Positions 1 to 6,900 of a stretch of 31,492 nucleotides of DNA are shown one piece after another. The stretch is from JBOFSR01 sp051651645. GTDB taxonomy: Bacteria > Spirochaetota > Spirochaetia > Treponematales > Treponemataceae. Position numbers and translations under genes: made by a program. The notes beneath the pieces were generated by a model. It saw nothing but the letters and a program-made list of their open reading frames with translations, was not told the DNA's origin and did not search any database. Numbering within the stretch: position 1 is the first letter of the stretch; every line of letters starts with the position of its first letter. The DNA lies in NCBI GenBank assembly GCA_051651645.1, contig JBOFSR010000033.1, positions 1-31,492 on the forward strand, read 5' to 3'.

Positions 1-120
1 AAAGACATTGAAAGTGGAGAATATATGATTGAACTTCGCACCATGCTTAACAGCAACGGCAAACCCTCTAAGACATACAAAAAAGGACAGTTTCACACAC
101 TCATCCGTGTACGTGAATAA
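1..120 (+). CDS. 3' end of an unidentified protein-coding gene
   Basis: An open frame runs from the window edge to a TAA at 118-120 and encodes the last 39 residues of a protein, ending in HTLIRVRE. The start and most of the gene lie outside the window. The tail is basic and polar (YMIELRT, then SKTYKKGQFH) with no transmembrane stretch. I do not recognise a family and assign no function. The frame is assumed because it is open from base 1 and stops just before the repeat-rich spacer. It is in the same orientation as scrB but 454 bases upstream, so a shared operon is not supported. Confidence 0.5.
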   Translation, partial: KDIESGEYMIELRTMLNSNGKPSKTYKKGQFHTLIRVRE

Positions 121-151
121 GAGAATACCATGCAAATAAGTTTTGTTGAGT

Positions 152-372
152 GCCCTAGCTACGACCGAGTGTGCGCCCTAGCTACGACTGAGTGTGCGCC
201 CTTACTACGACCGAGTGTGCGCCCTAGCTTCGACCGAGTGTGCGCCCTTACTACGACCGAGTGTGCGCCCTAGCTTCGACCGAGGGTGCGCCCTAGCTAC
301 GACCGAGGGTGCGCCCTAGCTACGACCGAGTGTGCGCCCTAGCTATGACCGAGTGTGCGCCCTAGCTACGAA
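152..372. repeat. 23-bp tandem repeat, nine full copies plus a partial one
   Basis: Nine head-to-tail 23-base units beginning GCCCTAGCTACG and ending GTGTGC or GGTGC run from 152 to 358, and a tenth is cut off after 14 bases at 372. Variation is limited to a few positions: TAGCTA, TTACTA or TAGCTT near the start, and GAGTG or GAGGG near the end. Units 3-4 and 5-6 show the same alternation of TTACTA and TAGCTT types, which suggests growth in 46-bp dimers. The length is not a multiple of three and no unique spacers separate the units, so this is neither a coding repeat nor a CRISPR array. The block is GC-richer than the rest of the window. Its function is unknown. Confidence 0.95.
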
Positions 373-446
373 TGCAACAAGTTGCATCTTAAGTTTTTAC
401 TTGGTAGCCTGCGCTACCAATAGCTCGCTATACGTAAAAACTTAAG
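372..446. repeat. Hairpin followed by a nested inverted repeat (three-way-junction shape)
   Basis: ATGCAAC (372-378) and GTTGCAT (381-387) form a short palindrome. Directly after it, CTTAAGTTTTTAC (388-400) pairs perfectly with GTAAAAACTTAAG (434-446). Two smaller hairpins lie inside: TTGGTAGC/GCTACCAA (401-408 with 413-420) and TAGC/GCTA (421-424 with 427-430). Folded, this is a 13-bp stem closing on two inner stems. It begins exactly where the 23-bp tandem array ends. No T-tract follows, so it is not a classical terminator. It could be a DNA cruciform, a structured RNA leader or the relic of a small palindromic element; the sequence alone does not decide. Confidence 0.85.
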
Positions 447-459
447 GATTTATTCTATG

Positions 460-547
460 CGAGAAGAACAACAAAGCTTTGAATGCAACAAGTTGTACTT
501 GAACGAGAAGAACAACAAAGCTATGAATGCAACACGGTGGCATTTAT
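460..547. repeat. 44-bp tandem duplication upstream of scrB
   Basis: A 31-base block beginning CGAGAAGAACAACAAAGCT occurs at 460-490 and again at 504-534 with one mismatch (TTTG against TATG), a 44-base period. Its last ten bases, GAATGCAACA, also appear at 370-379 next to the tandem array, so the motif occurs three times in the scrB upstream region. The second half of each 44-base unit has diverged. The rest of 121-574 holds no convincing gene. A weak sigma-70-like pair (TTGAAC 499-504, TATGAA 522-527, 17-base gap) lies across the second copy and could serve scrB, but I do not score it as a separate feature. Confidence 0.85.
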
Positions 548-574
548 GCACCAATAACACCATAAGGATAATCT

Positions 575-2068
575 ATGAGCAACCACGAAAAAAACATTCT
601 CCATGCGCAACAAAAGCGATCCCAGCTTGCACAGTCGGCACATCCTGCTGTTCATCGTCAAACCTATCATTATACTGCCCCTGCAGGCTGGCTTAACGAT
701 CCTAATGGCTTAATCTATTTTAGGGGCAAATACCACCTGTTCTACCAGCACAATCCCTTTGCTCCAGTATGGGCGTCAATGCACTGGGGGCATGCTCACA
801 GTAGCGACTTACTCCATTGGCAGGAGCTTCCCCTTGCGCTTGCACCAAGTGAGCCGTATGACAGTCACGAAAGGGGCGGCTGTTTTTCTGGCAGTGCCGT
901 TGAAAAAGACGGCACTCTCTACCTTTTTTACACAGGCTGTATTATACAGGACGGCAAATCAATACAAACGCAGTGTTTGGCAACCAGTACTGATGGCATT
1001 CACTTTCAAAAGCATCCGTTAAATCCGCTCATTGCTTTACCCCCACACGGATATTCCCAAGAGTTTCGCGACCCCAAGGTGTTTTTTCACGGCAATCACT
1101 GGTATATGGTTGTCGGTGCCTCCATTGGTGGGCAGGAAACAGGAGATGGGCGTATTCTTTTGTATCAATCAAGTGACTTACTGCATTGGAGCTTTTTTAG
1201 CGAGATTGCCAGCTCTAATGGTCAGTGGGGTGCCATGTGGGAATGCCCTGACTTATTTGAATTGGACGGCAAGTGGGTCTTGCTGTTTTCGCCGATTGGC
1301 ATGGCAACAAGGCGGTGCGTATACTTTGTCGGATCGATGGACTTTACAACGGGGACGTTTACCATGCACAACTCAAGCCAAATTGACTTTGGCAGTGATT
1401 TTTATGCGCCACAAACCTTTGAAGACCACACAGGCAAACGTATTATGATTGCGTGGCTTGACTCGTGGGATGTACCAAGTGAGGATCATCCAACCAAGGG
1501 TGAAAACTGGAGGGGCGGCTTTACCATTCCTCGCATCCTCAGCATTGATGAAAACAATACCTTACTGTGTAAGCCTGTAAGCACCCTTGATGATTTTTTG
1601 CCTCAAAGGGAATTACAGCACGATATGAGCGTACACAGCCAAGATCTTGCCATTGAACCGAGTAATCCATTGTGCTATAAACTAACGCTGACGATTGATG
1701 TTCAAAACACGAATGCTACGGCAACCGAGGTGCATATTAGATCCAGCCAGAGCGAAAAAATATGCCTAGTCGTCGATTATATGAGACAGACACTCACCTT
1801 TGACAACAAAGCGCTCAAGCTTGAAAAAAGTGCGCACGATATTAGCAAGAACGATACACAAGAGGTACGGATTCCCCTTTGCATAACCGAGCCAACACTT
1901 GAACTATGCTTTGTGTGTGATACAAGCTCCTGTGAAGTATTTGTCAATAACGGAAGGATTTGTATATCAAGCAATATCTTTAACGCCACACAAAAGCAGT
2001 CAGCCTTTTGCCGCTCCATAGGTGGAATAACCCAGATACAAAAGCTTGAAATCGCAACCCCCCAATAG
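575..2068 (+). CDS. scrB: Sucrose-6-phosphate hydrolase (GH32 beta-fructosidase)
   Basis: This 497-residue protein is predicted to hydrolyse sucrose-6-phosphate, or a related beta-fructoside, in the cytoplasm; no signal peptide is visible. The three GH32 signatures are present in order: WLNDPNG with the nucleophile Asp at residue 42, FRDP (Asp166, transition-state stabiliser) and WECPDLF with the acid/base Glu at 223. The five-bladed propeller occupies roughly residues 30-330, followed by the family's beta-sandwich. The start is supported by AAGGA at 564-568, six bases before the ATG. No phosphotransferase transporter, fructokinase or regulator lies beside it, so specificity for the phosphorylated sugar is inferred from family resemblance; a cytoplasmic sucrase or fructan hydrolase remains possible. 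Two 60-base rows inside the gene (781-840 and 1201-1260) count to about 60% and 52% GC, against about 33% in a row of rsfS. Confidence 0.9.
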   Translation: MSNHEKNILHAQQKRSQLAQSAHPAVHRQTYHYTAPAGWLNDPNGLIYFRGKYHLFYQHNPFAPVWASMHWGHAHSSDLLHWQELPLALAPSEPYDSHERGGCFSGSAVEKDGTLYLFYTGCIIQDGKSIQTQCLATSTDGIHFQKHPLNPLIALPPHGYSQEFRDPKVFFHGNHWYMVVGASIGGQETGDGRILLYQSSDLLHWSFFSEIASSNGQWGAMWECPDLFELDGKWVLLFSPIGMATRRCVYFVGSMDFTTGTFTMHNSSQIDFGSDFYAPQTFEDHTGKRIMIAWLDSWDVPSEDHPTKGENWRGGFTIPRILSIDENNTLLCKPVSTLDDFLPQRELQHDMSVHSQDLAIEPSNPLCYKLTLTIDVQNTNATATEVHIRSSQSEKICLVVDYMRQTLTFDNKALKLEKSAHDISKNDTQEVRIPLCITEPTLELCFVCDTSSCEVFVNNGRICISSNIFNATQKQSAFCRSIGGITQIQKLEIATPQ

Positions 2069-2100
2069 AAAAACCCCCAGAGCAATTACTTTGATCTGGG
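2069..2100 (-). terminator. Possible Rho-independent terminator for the obgE-rsfS run
   Basis: On the minus strand CCCAGA and TCTGGG (2095-2100 and 2076-2081) form a six-base stem around a 13-base loop, followed by two G and a run of five T (2073-2069). It starts right after the scrB stop and lies about 23 bases beyond the rsfS stop, in the right place to end the minus-strand operon. The stem is short and the loop long, so the call is tentative. Confidence 0.45.
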
Positions 2101-2123
2101 CAAACTCATAGCTTCGTTTGTGC

Positions 2124-2468
2124 TTATTTTAGTATTTCGCCGCCGTGCCAAAGTTTTTCAAGGTCGTAGAAGTCTCTGGCTTCTTTTGACATCAGATGAA
2201 CTACAATCGCGCCAATATCAATGAGGTTCCAGTCATCGCCATCAGGTATTTTGCGGTTAGGAACATTAATTTCTAAGTCATTTTCCTTAGTATAATCTTT
2301 TACGTACTTATACAGGCCTTTCCAGTGAGTTGAACTATTGATGGTTACAATAATAAAGTAGTCTGTCCAGCTATTGAGGGTTGAAACGTCTATTAATCGT
2401 ACATCCTCGCCTTTATAATCCTCTAATAGTTGTGCAATCTCTCGTGCTTTTTCTTCTATGCTTTTCAT
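2124..2468 (-). CDS. rsfS: Ribosomal silencing factor RsfS (Iojap family)
   Basis: A 114-residue protein of normal length for RsfS, which binds ribosomal protein L14 and blocks subunit joining when nutrients are short. Family hallmarks are visible: DVSTLNSWTDYFIIVT near residues 28-43, where a TDYF core is typical, then the C-terminal WNLIDIGAIVVHLM and ARDFYDLEKLWHGGE. The ATG overlaps the upstream LCP-family gene by four bases (ATGA) and is preceded by AGAGGGAG, suggesting translational coupling. It is the last gene of the obgE-nadD-yqeK-LCP-rsfS run. The nadD-yqeK-rsfS neighbourhood is widespread in bacteria and supports the call. Confidence 0.93.
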   Translation of the reverse strand: MKSIEEKAREIAQLLEDYKGEDVRLIDVSTLNSWTDYFIIVTINSSTHWKGLYKYVKDYTKENDLEINVPNRKIPDGDDWNLIDIGAIVVHLMSKEARDFYDLEKLWHGGEILK

Positions 2469-3673
2469 TCGCTCCCTCTTTGCTTTGTTACAAATCGACC
2501 GTCAAAGTCTTTTCCTAAAATTATGGTGAAGTCTACCATAGATTCATTCAGATTTGCTGTAATTTCGCCCATTGCATCAGAATCTTTTCCAACAATCATA
2601 TCACAGCGAATAATCTGTCCAATACTTTGGGCAACTTCTTCATTCCCAACATGATCAATAATCATTGTATACTCATAATCAGAGGCGTTTGCATTGACGG
2701 TGCTAAGCACATCGTAGCCAAAACTTTGCAAAAGAGATGCGGTGTTTCTCGCAAATCCTTGAATGTTTGTACCGTTTTGCACCTCAAGAACATAGGTTCT
2801 GTTATGAGCGGTTTGATTGGAGGCAACTAAGGCACTCATCGTCTGCTTAAAAATATCTTTGATCAGCTGTCCATCGTAGAATGGGAACAAAAGCCTCTTT
2901 CCGTCAACCTCGCGCAATGAGCCTGTAACGGTTTGGGACAAAAGTCTCTCGGAGTCAATCATAATAATTTGGCGCAAGAGGTTTTTTAAGTCTGCTTTGC
3001 CTAAATTACTTCTCATATTTGCCGTGATTGCAGAAAATATGTTTCGAGAAAATACAATGTTTGCTTTGTTCTTAAAGCCCCACAACAGAGCTATTAACGT
3101 GTTTTGTCGTCGCTCTTGTGCTGTTGATTCTGAGTTCTCTTCAAAGTCATACGTTACATAACTGACAACTTTATCGCCGTCAAGTGCAACAGCTCCTGAT
3201 GGCAAAAGATAGTGAACACCGTCATTGACGGCATCAATGGGATAGGGAATAAAAACCTTTAATCCGCCAAGGAGGTCAGTAATATTTGAGAGCTCATCAA
3301 CGTTCATCAAGATGCGAAAGGGAATTGTAATGCCAGTAAGTCGCTCAATCTCTGTTTTGTAGGCGTCAATTCCTCTCTCTTCAAAAACAGCATCAATGCG
3401 ATCAACACGATTTAAGCTTCGAATAATTAAGCCTGTATTTTCAGGGATATCAAACAAGGCTCCGCGTTTCAGTGGTGGATAATAAATTAACACATACGTA
3501 AACAGAGGTTTGCCTTCATCTTCTAAAACAAAAAGCACGTTCAAAAGCTGATCGCTGGTGAGCACCTCCGCAACGGGGTCTGTTTGCAACGTAAAATACA
3601 ACACAACAGAGGTTACTACTAAAATTACTAAGATTATAACAAGGGCAAAAAAACTTTTTTCTCTAATTGCCAA
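2465..3673 (-). CDS. LytR-CpsA-Psr family protein with C-terminal LytR_C domain, probably non-catalytic
   Basis: A 402-residue membrane-anchored protein. Residues 8-28 form one N-terminal transmembrane helix. Residues about 40-220 resemble the LCP domain, including LDGDKVVSYV (164-173) and ERRQN (187-191). Residues about 293-388 resemble the LytR_C domain (YVLEVQNGTNIQGFARNTASLL). LCP enzymes normally transfer glycopolymers to the cell wall using Arg and Asp residues in an IPRDT-like motif; here the matching stretch reads IPENT (76-80), so the usual Arg and Asp are missing and enzymatic activity is doubtful. The start codon is TTG at 3673, supported by GAGGAG six bases upstream. It lies 34 bases after yqeK and overlaps rsfS by four bases. 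Its role in a treponeme is not known. Confidence 0.75.
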   Translation of the reverse strand: MAIREKSFFALVIILVILVVTSVVLYFTLQTDPVAEVLTSDQLLNVLFVLEDEGKPLFTYVLIYYPPLKRGALFDIPENTGLIIRSLNRVDRIDAVFEERGIDAYKTEIERLTGITIPFRILMNVDELSNITDLLGGLKVFIPYPIDAVNDGVHYLLPSGAVALDGDKVVSYVTYDFEENSESTAQERRQNTLIALLWGFKNKANIVFSRNIFSAITANMRSNLGKADLKNLLRQIIMIDSERLLSQTVTGSLREVDGKRLLFPFYDGQLIKDIFKQTMSALVASNQTAHNRTYVLEVQNGTNIQGFARNTASLLQSFGYDVLSTVNANASDYEYTMIIDHVGNEEVAQSIGQIIRCDMIVGKDSDAMGEITANLNESMVDFTIILGKDFDGRFVTKQRGSE

Positions 3674-3707
3674 AAGAAACTCCTCTATAGCATTAATAAA
3701 AGCAGGG

Positions 3708-4292
3708 TTAAAACAAGTGAACTTTATCGTTTAACCAACGAACAAAGTCTTCTGTATCAGGAGTTAAGATTTTATTCTTGCGAATAACTGCTTCACAGTT
3801 TTCTTGTGCAATCTTATATCCTAGCTCATATAATGTCAAATTTTCAATACTTTTACAATAGGCTTCAGTCATTTGCGGCCGCTCTGGTTCGATTTTATCA
3901 GCAATGAAAGTAAGGAGTGCCAATTCCCCGATGTTCTTTGCGCCAAACGTATGATATCTGACGCTATCAAGAATTTGTTTATCCTGAATGCCAAAGTCGC
4001 TTTGCAAAAGGTTTGCACCAGCTCGCCCATGAAGAAGGTTTGGTTTTGCCTTTTCAAAGTCTCGTATAGGATTGCCATCTTTTTGAGCAAGCTCGGTTAC
4101 TGCAGTATCTAACAGATTTTTACAAATATCATGGGCAAGGCCTGTAAAGTAAGCAGTGTTTTCATCGAGTCCATATTTTTTTGCAAGCCGCTTGCATGTG
4201 TTTGCCGTACGCAGCGAATGGGCAAAGCGCTTTTCTTGCAAATTCTTTTTAAGATAGATGGTAATGTTGTCGGTCAACAAAGGAATATTCAA
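3708..4292 (-). CDS. yqeK: YqeK-like HD-domain hydrolase (Ap4A-type)
   Basis: About 194 residues with an HD metal-dependent phosphohydrolase fold. The metal ligands expected for the family can be seen: His25 in FAHSLRTA, the His54-Asp55 pair in GLAHDICK, His88 in NLLHGRAG and His114 in VRYHTFGA. Family members hydrolyse diadenosine tetraphosphate symmetrically, and yqeK usually follows nadD, as here. The reading frame begins with TTG at 4292, overlapping the nadD stop (TTGA); GGGAGGAG lies immediately upstream. A second TTG five codons in is an alternative start. Function is inferred from family and context. Confidence 0.85.
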   Translation of the reverse strand: MNIPLLTDNITIYLKKNLQEKRFAHSLRTANTCKRLAKKYGLDENTAYFTGLAHDICKNLLDTAVTELAQKDGNPIRDFEKAKPNLLHGRAGANLLQSDFGIQDKQILDSVRYHTFGAKNIGELALLTFIADKIEPERPQMTEAYCKSIENLTLYELGYKIAQENCEAVIRKNKILTPDTEDFVRWLNDKVHLF

Positions 4293-4882
4293 AGCTCCTC
4301 CCTGTATAAATTGTTTTCAACAATATAGTCATAAACGCTATCACTTACAAGGTAGCGAATACTCTCGTTTTGCGTTAGGCGCCTTCTAATATCACTTGAG
4401 CAAATCGGCAAAATTGCATTGTTAAGCGGGCGGCACGGATATTTTTTTTTGTTCGATACAAAAAAATCTGACTCTTCAACGAAGTTACGATGTGCTAGTA
4501 TAATATCTACTTGGTCTGCAAGAATATTGGCGTCTTTCCACAGATAAAAATCATCGATTAGGTCATCTCCCATAATCAAGCTGATTTTTTCTCCTTTGGA
4601 ATATTTTTTTTGCAAATATGCGATTGTATCAATAGTATAGGAAAGCCCCTTTCGTTCAAGCTCACACGAGTCAACACAAAAATACGGATTAGAGCTAATC
4701 GCCTTTTTAATCATCTGAAGACGCACCTCGCCTGTTAGGGGTTGTATGTTTTTATGAGGAGGCAAAAAAGTTGGTACAAAGATAATTTTCTCAAAGCCAA
4801 ACTGAACGCGTGCTTGCTCAGCAAGGCAAAGATGACCTATATGAATAGGGTTAAATGTGCCACCGAGCATTGCATATTTCAC
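4289..4882 (-). CDS. nadD: Nicotinate-nucleotide adenylyltransferase
   Basis: A 197-residue cytoplasmic enzyme that adenylates nicotinate mononucleotide to deamido-NAD in NAD synthesis. The nucleotidyltransferase signature GTFNPIHIGH is at residues 8-17 and the second ATP-binding motif SSDIRRR at 162-168. FVPTFLPPHK (35-44) is also typical of NadD. Length is normal. The ATG overlaps the obgE stop by four bases, and the gene overlaps yqeK at its other end, so translation is likely coupled along the run. Confidence 0.95.
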   Translation of the reverse strand: MKYAMLGGTFNPIHIGHLCLAEQARVQFGFEKIIFVPTFLPPHKNIQPLTGEVRLQMIKKAISSNPYFCVDSCELERKGLSYTIDTIAYLQKKYSKGEKISLIMGDDLIDDFYLWKDANILADQVDIILAHRNFVEESDFFVSNKKKYPCRPLNNAILPICSSDIRRRLTQNESIRYLVSDSVYDYIVENNLYREEL

Positions 4883-5979
4883 GAAAAATCTTGTCCTGGA
4901 TAATGGATTTCTTCGGTCTCACAAACAGAGCGATCCTGCAAAAAAGAGCTTTGTTTTGCCTCATTCGAATTTTCATTTGCGGCATGAATAAAGTTTGATA
5001 AAACAATGATTTGTTTTTTTACATCCTCAAGCCCCCGCCGATTATACAGCGACATTCCTAAAATCGTTTCTGCAGGATATTTTTTTTGTATCTCCTTTAG
5101 CCGATCCTTTGTGCCTTCAAGGTCAAGCTTATTACACAAAATAATTCGTTTTTTATTAAAAAGCTTGGTAGAAAAGTTTTTTAACTCCTGCAAAAGAATA
5201 TCAAAAGCCTCGATATAATTATCATCTGCCAAATCAATAATAAAAACCAAGCCCTGTGTTCTTGAAATATGCTTCAAAAACCGAGTTCCCAAGCCAAGTC
5301 CTTCTGAAGCTCCTTCGAGAATTCCTGGAATATCTGCAATAATGATATCGTTTTCTTGATCAACTCGAAGTACGCCAAGGTTTGGGATTTTTGTGGTAAA
5401 GGGATACGGTGCAATTTTTGGTCGGGCGTTCGTAAAGTAATCAAGCAAAGAGGATTTTCCTGCATTGGGGAAACCAACTAAACCAATGTCAGCCATGATG
5501 TTAAGCTCAACTAAGAGTTCACGACTTTCGCCTTCAAGCCCTTGGTTTGCATGACGTGGTGCCTGATTTGTTGAAGACTTAAAGTGAACATTCCCCCAAC
5601 CTCCGTTGCCGCCGTGTAAAAAGGTAAAAACTTCATCTTCGCTTTCGGTTGTGAACTGGCAAATTACCTCGCCTGTCATAGCGTCTTTAATAATAGTGCC
5701 AGGGGGAACAGGAAGGATCACGTCCTCACCATCTTTTCCAAAACGATTACCACCCTCACCATCAGAGCCGTTGCGTGCTTTGAAATGCTGCTTGTACCTC
5801 ATGTGTGCAAGTGTTCGCAAATTTTTCTTTACTTGAAAAACAACGTCGCCGCCTCTGCCACCATCGCCACCTGAAGGACCACCAAGCGGAACATATTTTT
5901 CTCGGCGAAATGCAATACAGCCATTTCCGCCTTTTCCAGAGCTAACCTTTATTGTTACTTCGTCTGCAAATTTAACCAC
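4879..5979 (-). CDS. obgE: GTPase ObgE/CgtA
   Basis: A 366-residue Obg-family GTPase involved in late 50S ribosome assembly and stress responses. The glycine-rich Obg domain occupies about residues 1-158 (KGGNGCIAFRREKYVPLGGP near the start). The G domain follows with G1 GFPNAGKSS (169-177), G3 DIPG (216-219) and G4 NKLD (283-286). The C-terminal tail is short and acidic. The start codon is GTG at 5979, preceded by AAGGA seven bases upstream. It lies downstream of rplU-rpmA, the classic ribosomal-protein-Obg arrangement, but a strong hairpin with a T-tract separates it from rpmA. I saw no convincing promoter in 5980-6042, so read-through may supply part of its expression. Confidence 0.97.
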   Translation of the reverse strand: MVKFADEVTIKVSSGKGGNGCIAFRREKYVPLGGPSGGDGGRGGDVVFQVKKNLRTLAHMRYKQHFKARNGSDGEGGNRFGKDGEDVILPVPPGTIIKDAMTGEVICQFTTESEDEVFTFLHGGNGGWGNVHFKSSTNQAPRHANQGLEGESRELLVELNIMADIGLVGFPNAGKSSLLDYFTNARPKIAPYPFTTKIPNLGVLRVDQENDIIIADIPGILEGASEGLGLGTRFLKHISRTQGLVFIIDLADDNYIEAFDILLQELKNFSTKLFNKKRIILCNKLDLEGTKDRLKEIQKKYPAETILGMSLYNRRGLEDVKKQIIVLSNFIHAANENSNEAKQSSFLQDRSVCETEEIHYPGQDFS

Positions 5980-6042
5980 AGTGATATCCTTAATGAATGA
6001 GTGATTTAATCATCTCTCATGTTTATTTTTTAGATAGTTTAC

Positions 6043-6095
6043 AAAAAAAAAGCCCGCCAAATTTAATCTGCTAGACAGATTAATCTGTTACGGGC
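6043..6095 (-). terminator. Rho-independent terminator or attenuator between rpmA and obgE
   Basis: On the minus strand GCCCG (6095-6091) pairs with CGGGC (6056-6052), followed by nine T (6051-6043). Inside the outer stem, AATCTG and CAGATT pair around a five-base loop. A second CAGATT copy forms the palindrome CAGATTAATCTG (6076-6087), so alternative pairings are possible. The element lies 22 bases beyond the rpmA stop and upstream of obgE. It probably ends most rplU-rpmA transcripts. Confidence 0.75.
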
Positions 6096-6116
6096 ATTGT
6101 AGCAAAGATGGTAAGC

Positions 6117-6374
6117 TTATGCTTGTAGAGGTTCTACAGAAGCAAGCTTTCGACCTTTTCTTTCATGGTACACAACTTTACCTGTTTCTTTTGCAAACAA
6201 AGTATCATCTCGTCCAATTCCAACATTATTTCCTGGGTGAATTTTTGTTCCCCGTTGACGTACTAAAATTGATCCTGCTGGAACAAGTTGTCCGCCATAA
6301 ACTTTAACACCTAAATATTTTGGATTTGAATCTCGTCCATTCTTAGCACCGCTACCGCCTTTTTTTCGACCCAT
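6117..6374 (-). CDS. rpmA: 50S ribosomal protein L27
   Basis: An 85-residue protein with the diagnostic L27 start (MGRKKGGSGAKNGRDS) and the conserved QLVPAGSILVRQRGTKIHPG core. L27 reaches towards the peptidyl-transferase centre through its N-terminal tail. The protein starts directly with the mature-type sequence and lacks the cleavable N-terminal extension of many Firmicutes; no Prp-type protease gene sits between rplU and rpmA, which agrees. It lies 32 bases after rplU in the same transcript. Confidence 0.97.
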   Translation of the reverse strand: MGRKKGGSGAKNGRDSNPKYLGVKVYGGQLVPAGSILVRQRGTKIHPGNNVGIGRDDTLFAKETGKVVYHERKGRKLASVEPLQA

Positions 6375-6406
6375 TTTATGCCTCCATGTTCTCTTTTATA
6401 AATTAA

Positions 6407-6721
6407 TTACGCAACAATAATTTCTTCTACAATAACATTTGTATATTGTTGTCTGTGTCCAATCGTACGATGGTAGTCTTTTTTACTTTTGTACTTGTAA
6501 ACAATAATTTTTTTGTCCTTAAAAGTATTTTCGACTTTTACAACAACAGATGCACCACTCACATAAGGAGCACCAATATTTACATTTCCATCATTATTTA
6601 CAAACACAACTGTATCAATTGTAAGTTTCTCGCCTTCCGCAATATCAAGCTTATCAAGTTGAATAGTAGCACCTTTTTCAGCCTTGTATTGTTTGCCCTT
6701 ATAATCAATTAATGCATACAT
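6407..6721 (-). CDS. rplU: 50S ribosomal protein L21
   Basis: A 104-residue protein of standard L21 length, starting MYALIDYKGKQYKAEKG and carrying the conserved KKIIVYKYKSKKDYHRTIGHRQ region near residues 69-90. L21 is an early-assembling 50S protein. AAGAGG precedes the ATG, and a good sigma-70-like promoter lies at 6842-6870, giving a leader of roughly 115 bases. The leader between promoter and start shows no structure I can identify. It is co-directional with rpmA and obgE. Confidence 0.97.
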   Translation of the reverse strand: MYALIDYKGKQYKAEKGATIQLDKLDIAEGEKLTIDTVVFVNNDGNVNIGAPYVSGASVVVKVENTFKDKKIIVYKYKSKKDYHRTIGHRQQYTNVIVEEIIVA

Positions 6722-6841
6722 TTTAATACCTCTTCATTTATTCTGTTCTATAAATTGTAATTTAACAAGATAACAATTTTCATACACTGCCATCCCGCCT
6801 ATTTTATGTAACTAATAGTCTTCTATTTATAGTGAACTGAC

Positions 6842-6870
6842 ATGATACAAAAAAAAGAAAAATAAGTCAA
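6842..6870 (-). promoter_or_regulatory. Sigma-70-like promoter of rplU-rpmA
   Basis: On the minus strand TTGACT (6870-6865) and TATCAT (6847-6842) are separated by exactly 17 bases. The spacer is almost all T, with runs of five and eight. Transcription would start near 6835. The element lies between the fabV stop (6901) and rplU. No terminator is visible after fabV, so some fabV read-through is also possible. Confidence 0.6.
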
Positions 6871-6900
6871 TATATTTTCTTAAAATTCAAACAAATGCTC

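Noticed and set aside
152..372. CRISPR array
   Set aside because: The units follow each other without unique spacers and no cas gene is present.
372..500. Integron attC site
   Set aside because: Paired symmetric arms resemble one, and T. denticola has an integron, but no GTTRRRY core or matching RYYYAAC box is found; GTTGCAT and GTTGTAC both break the pattern.
1777..2085. Minus-strand coding region inside scrB
   Set aside because: It is the antisense shadow of a gene with complete GH32 motifs and has no ribosome site or family resemblance.
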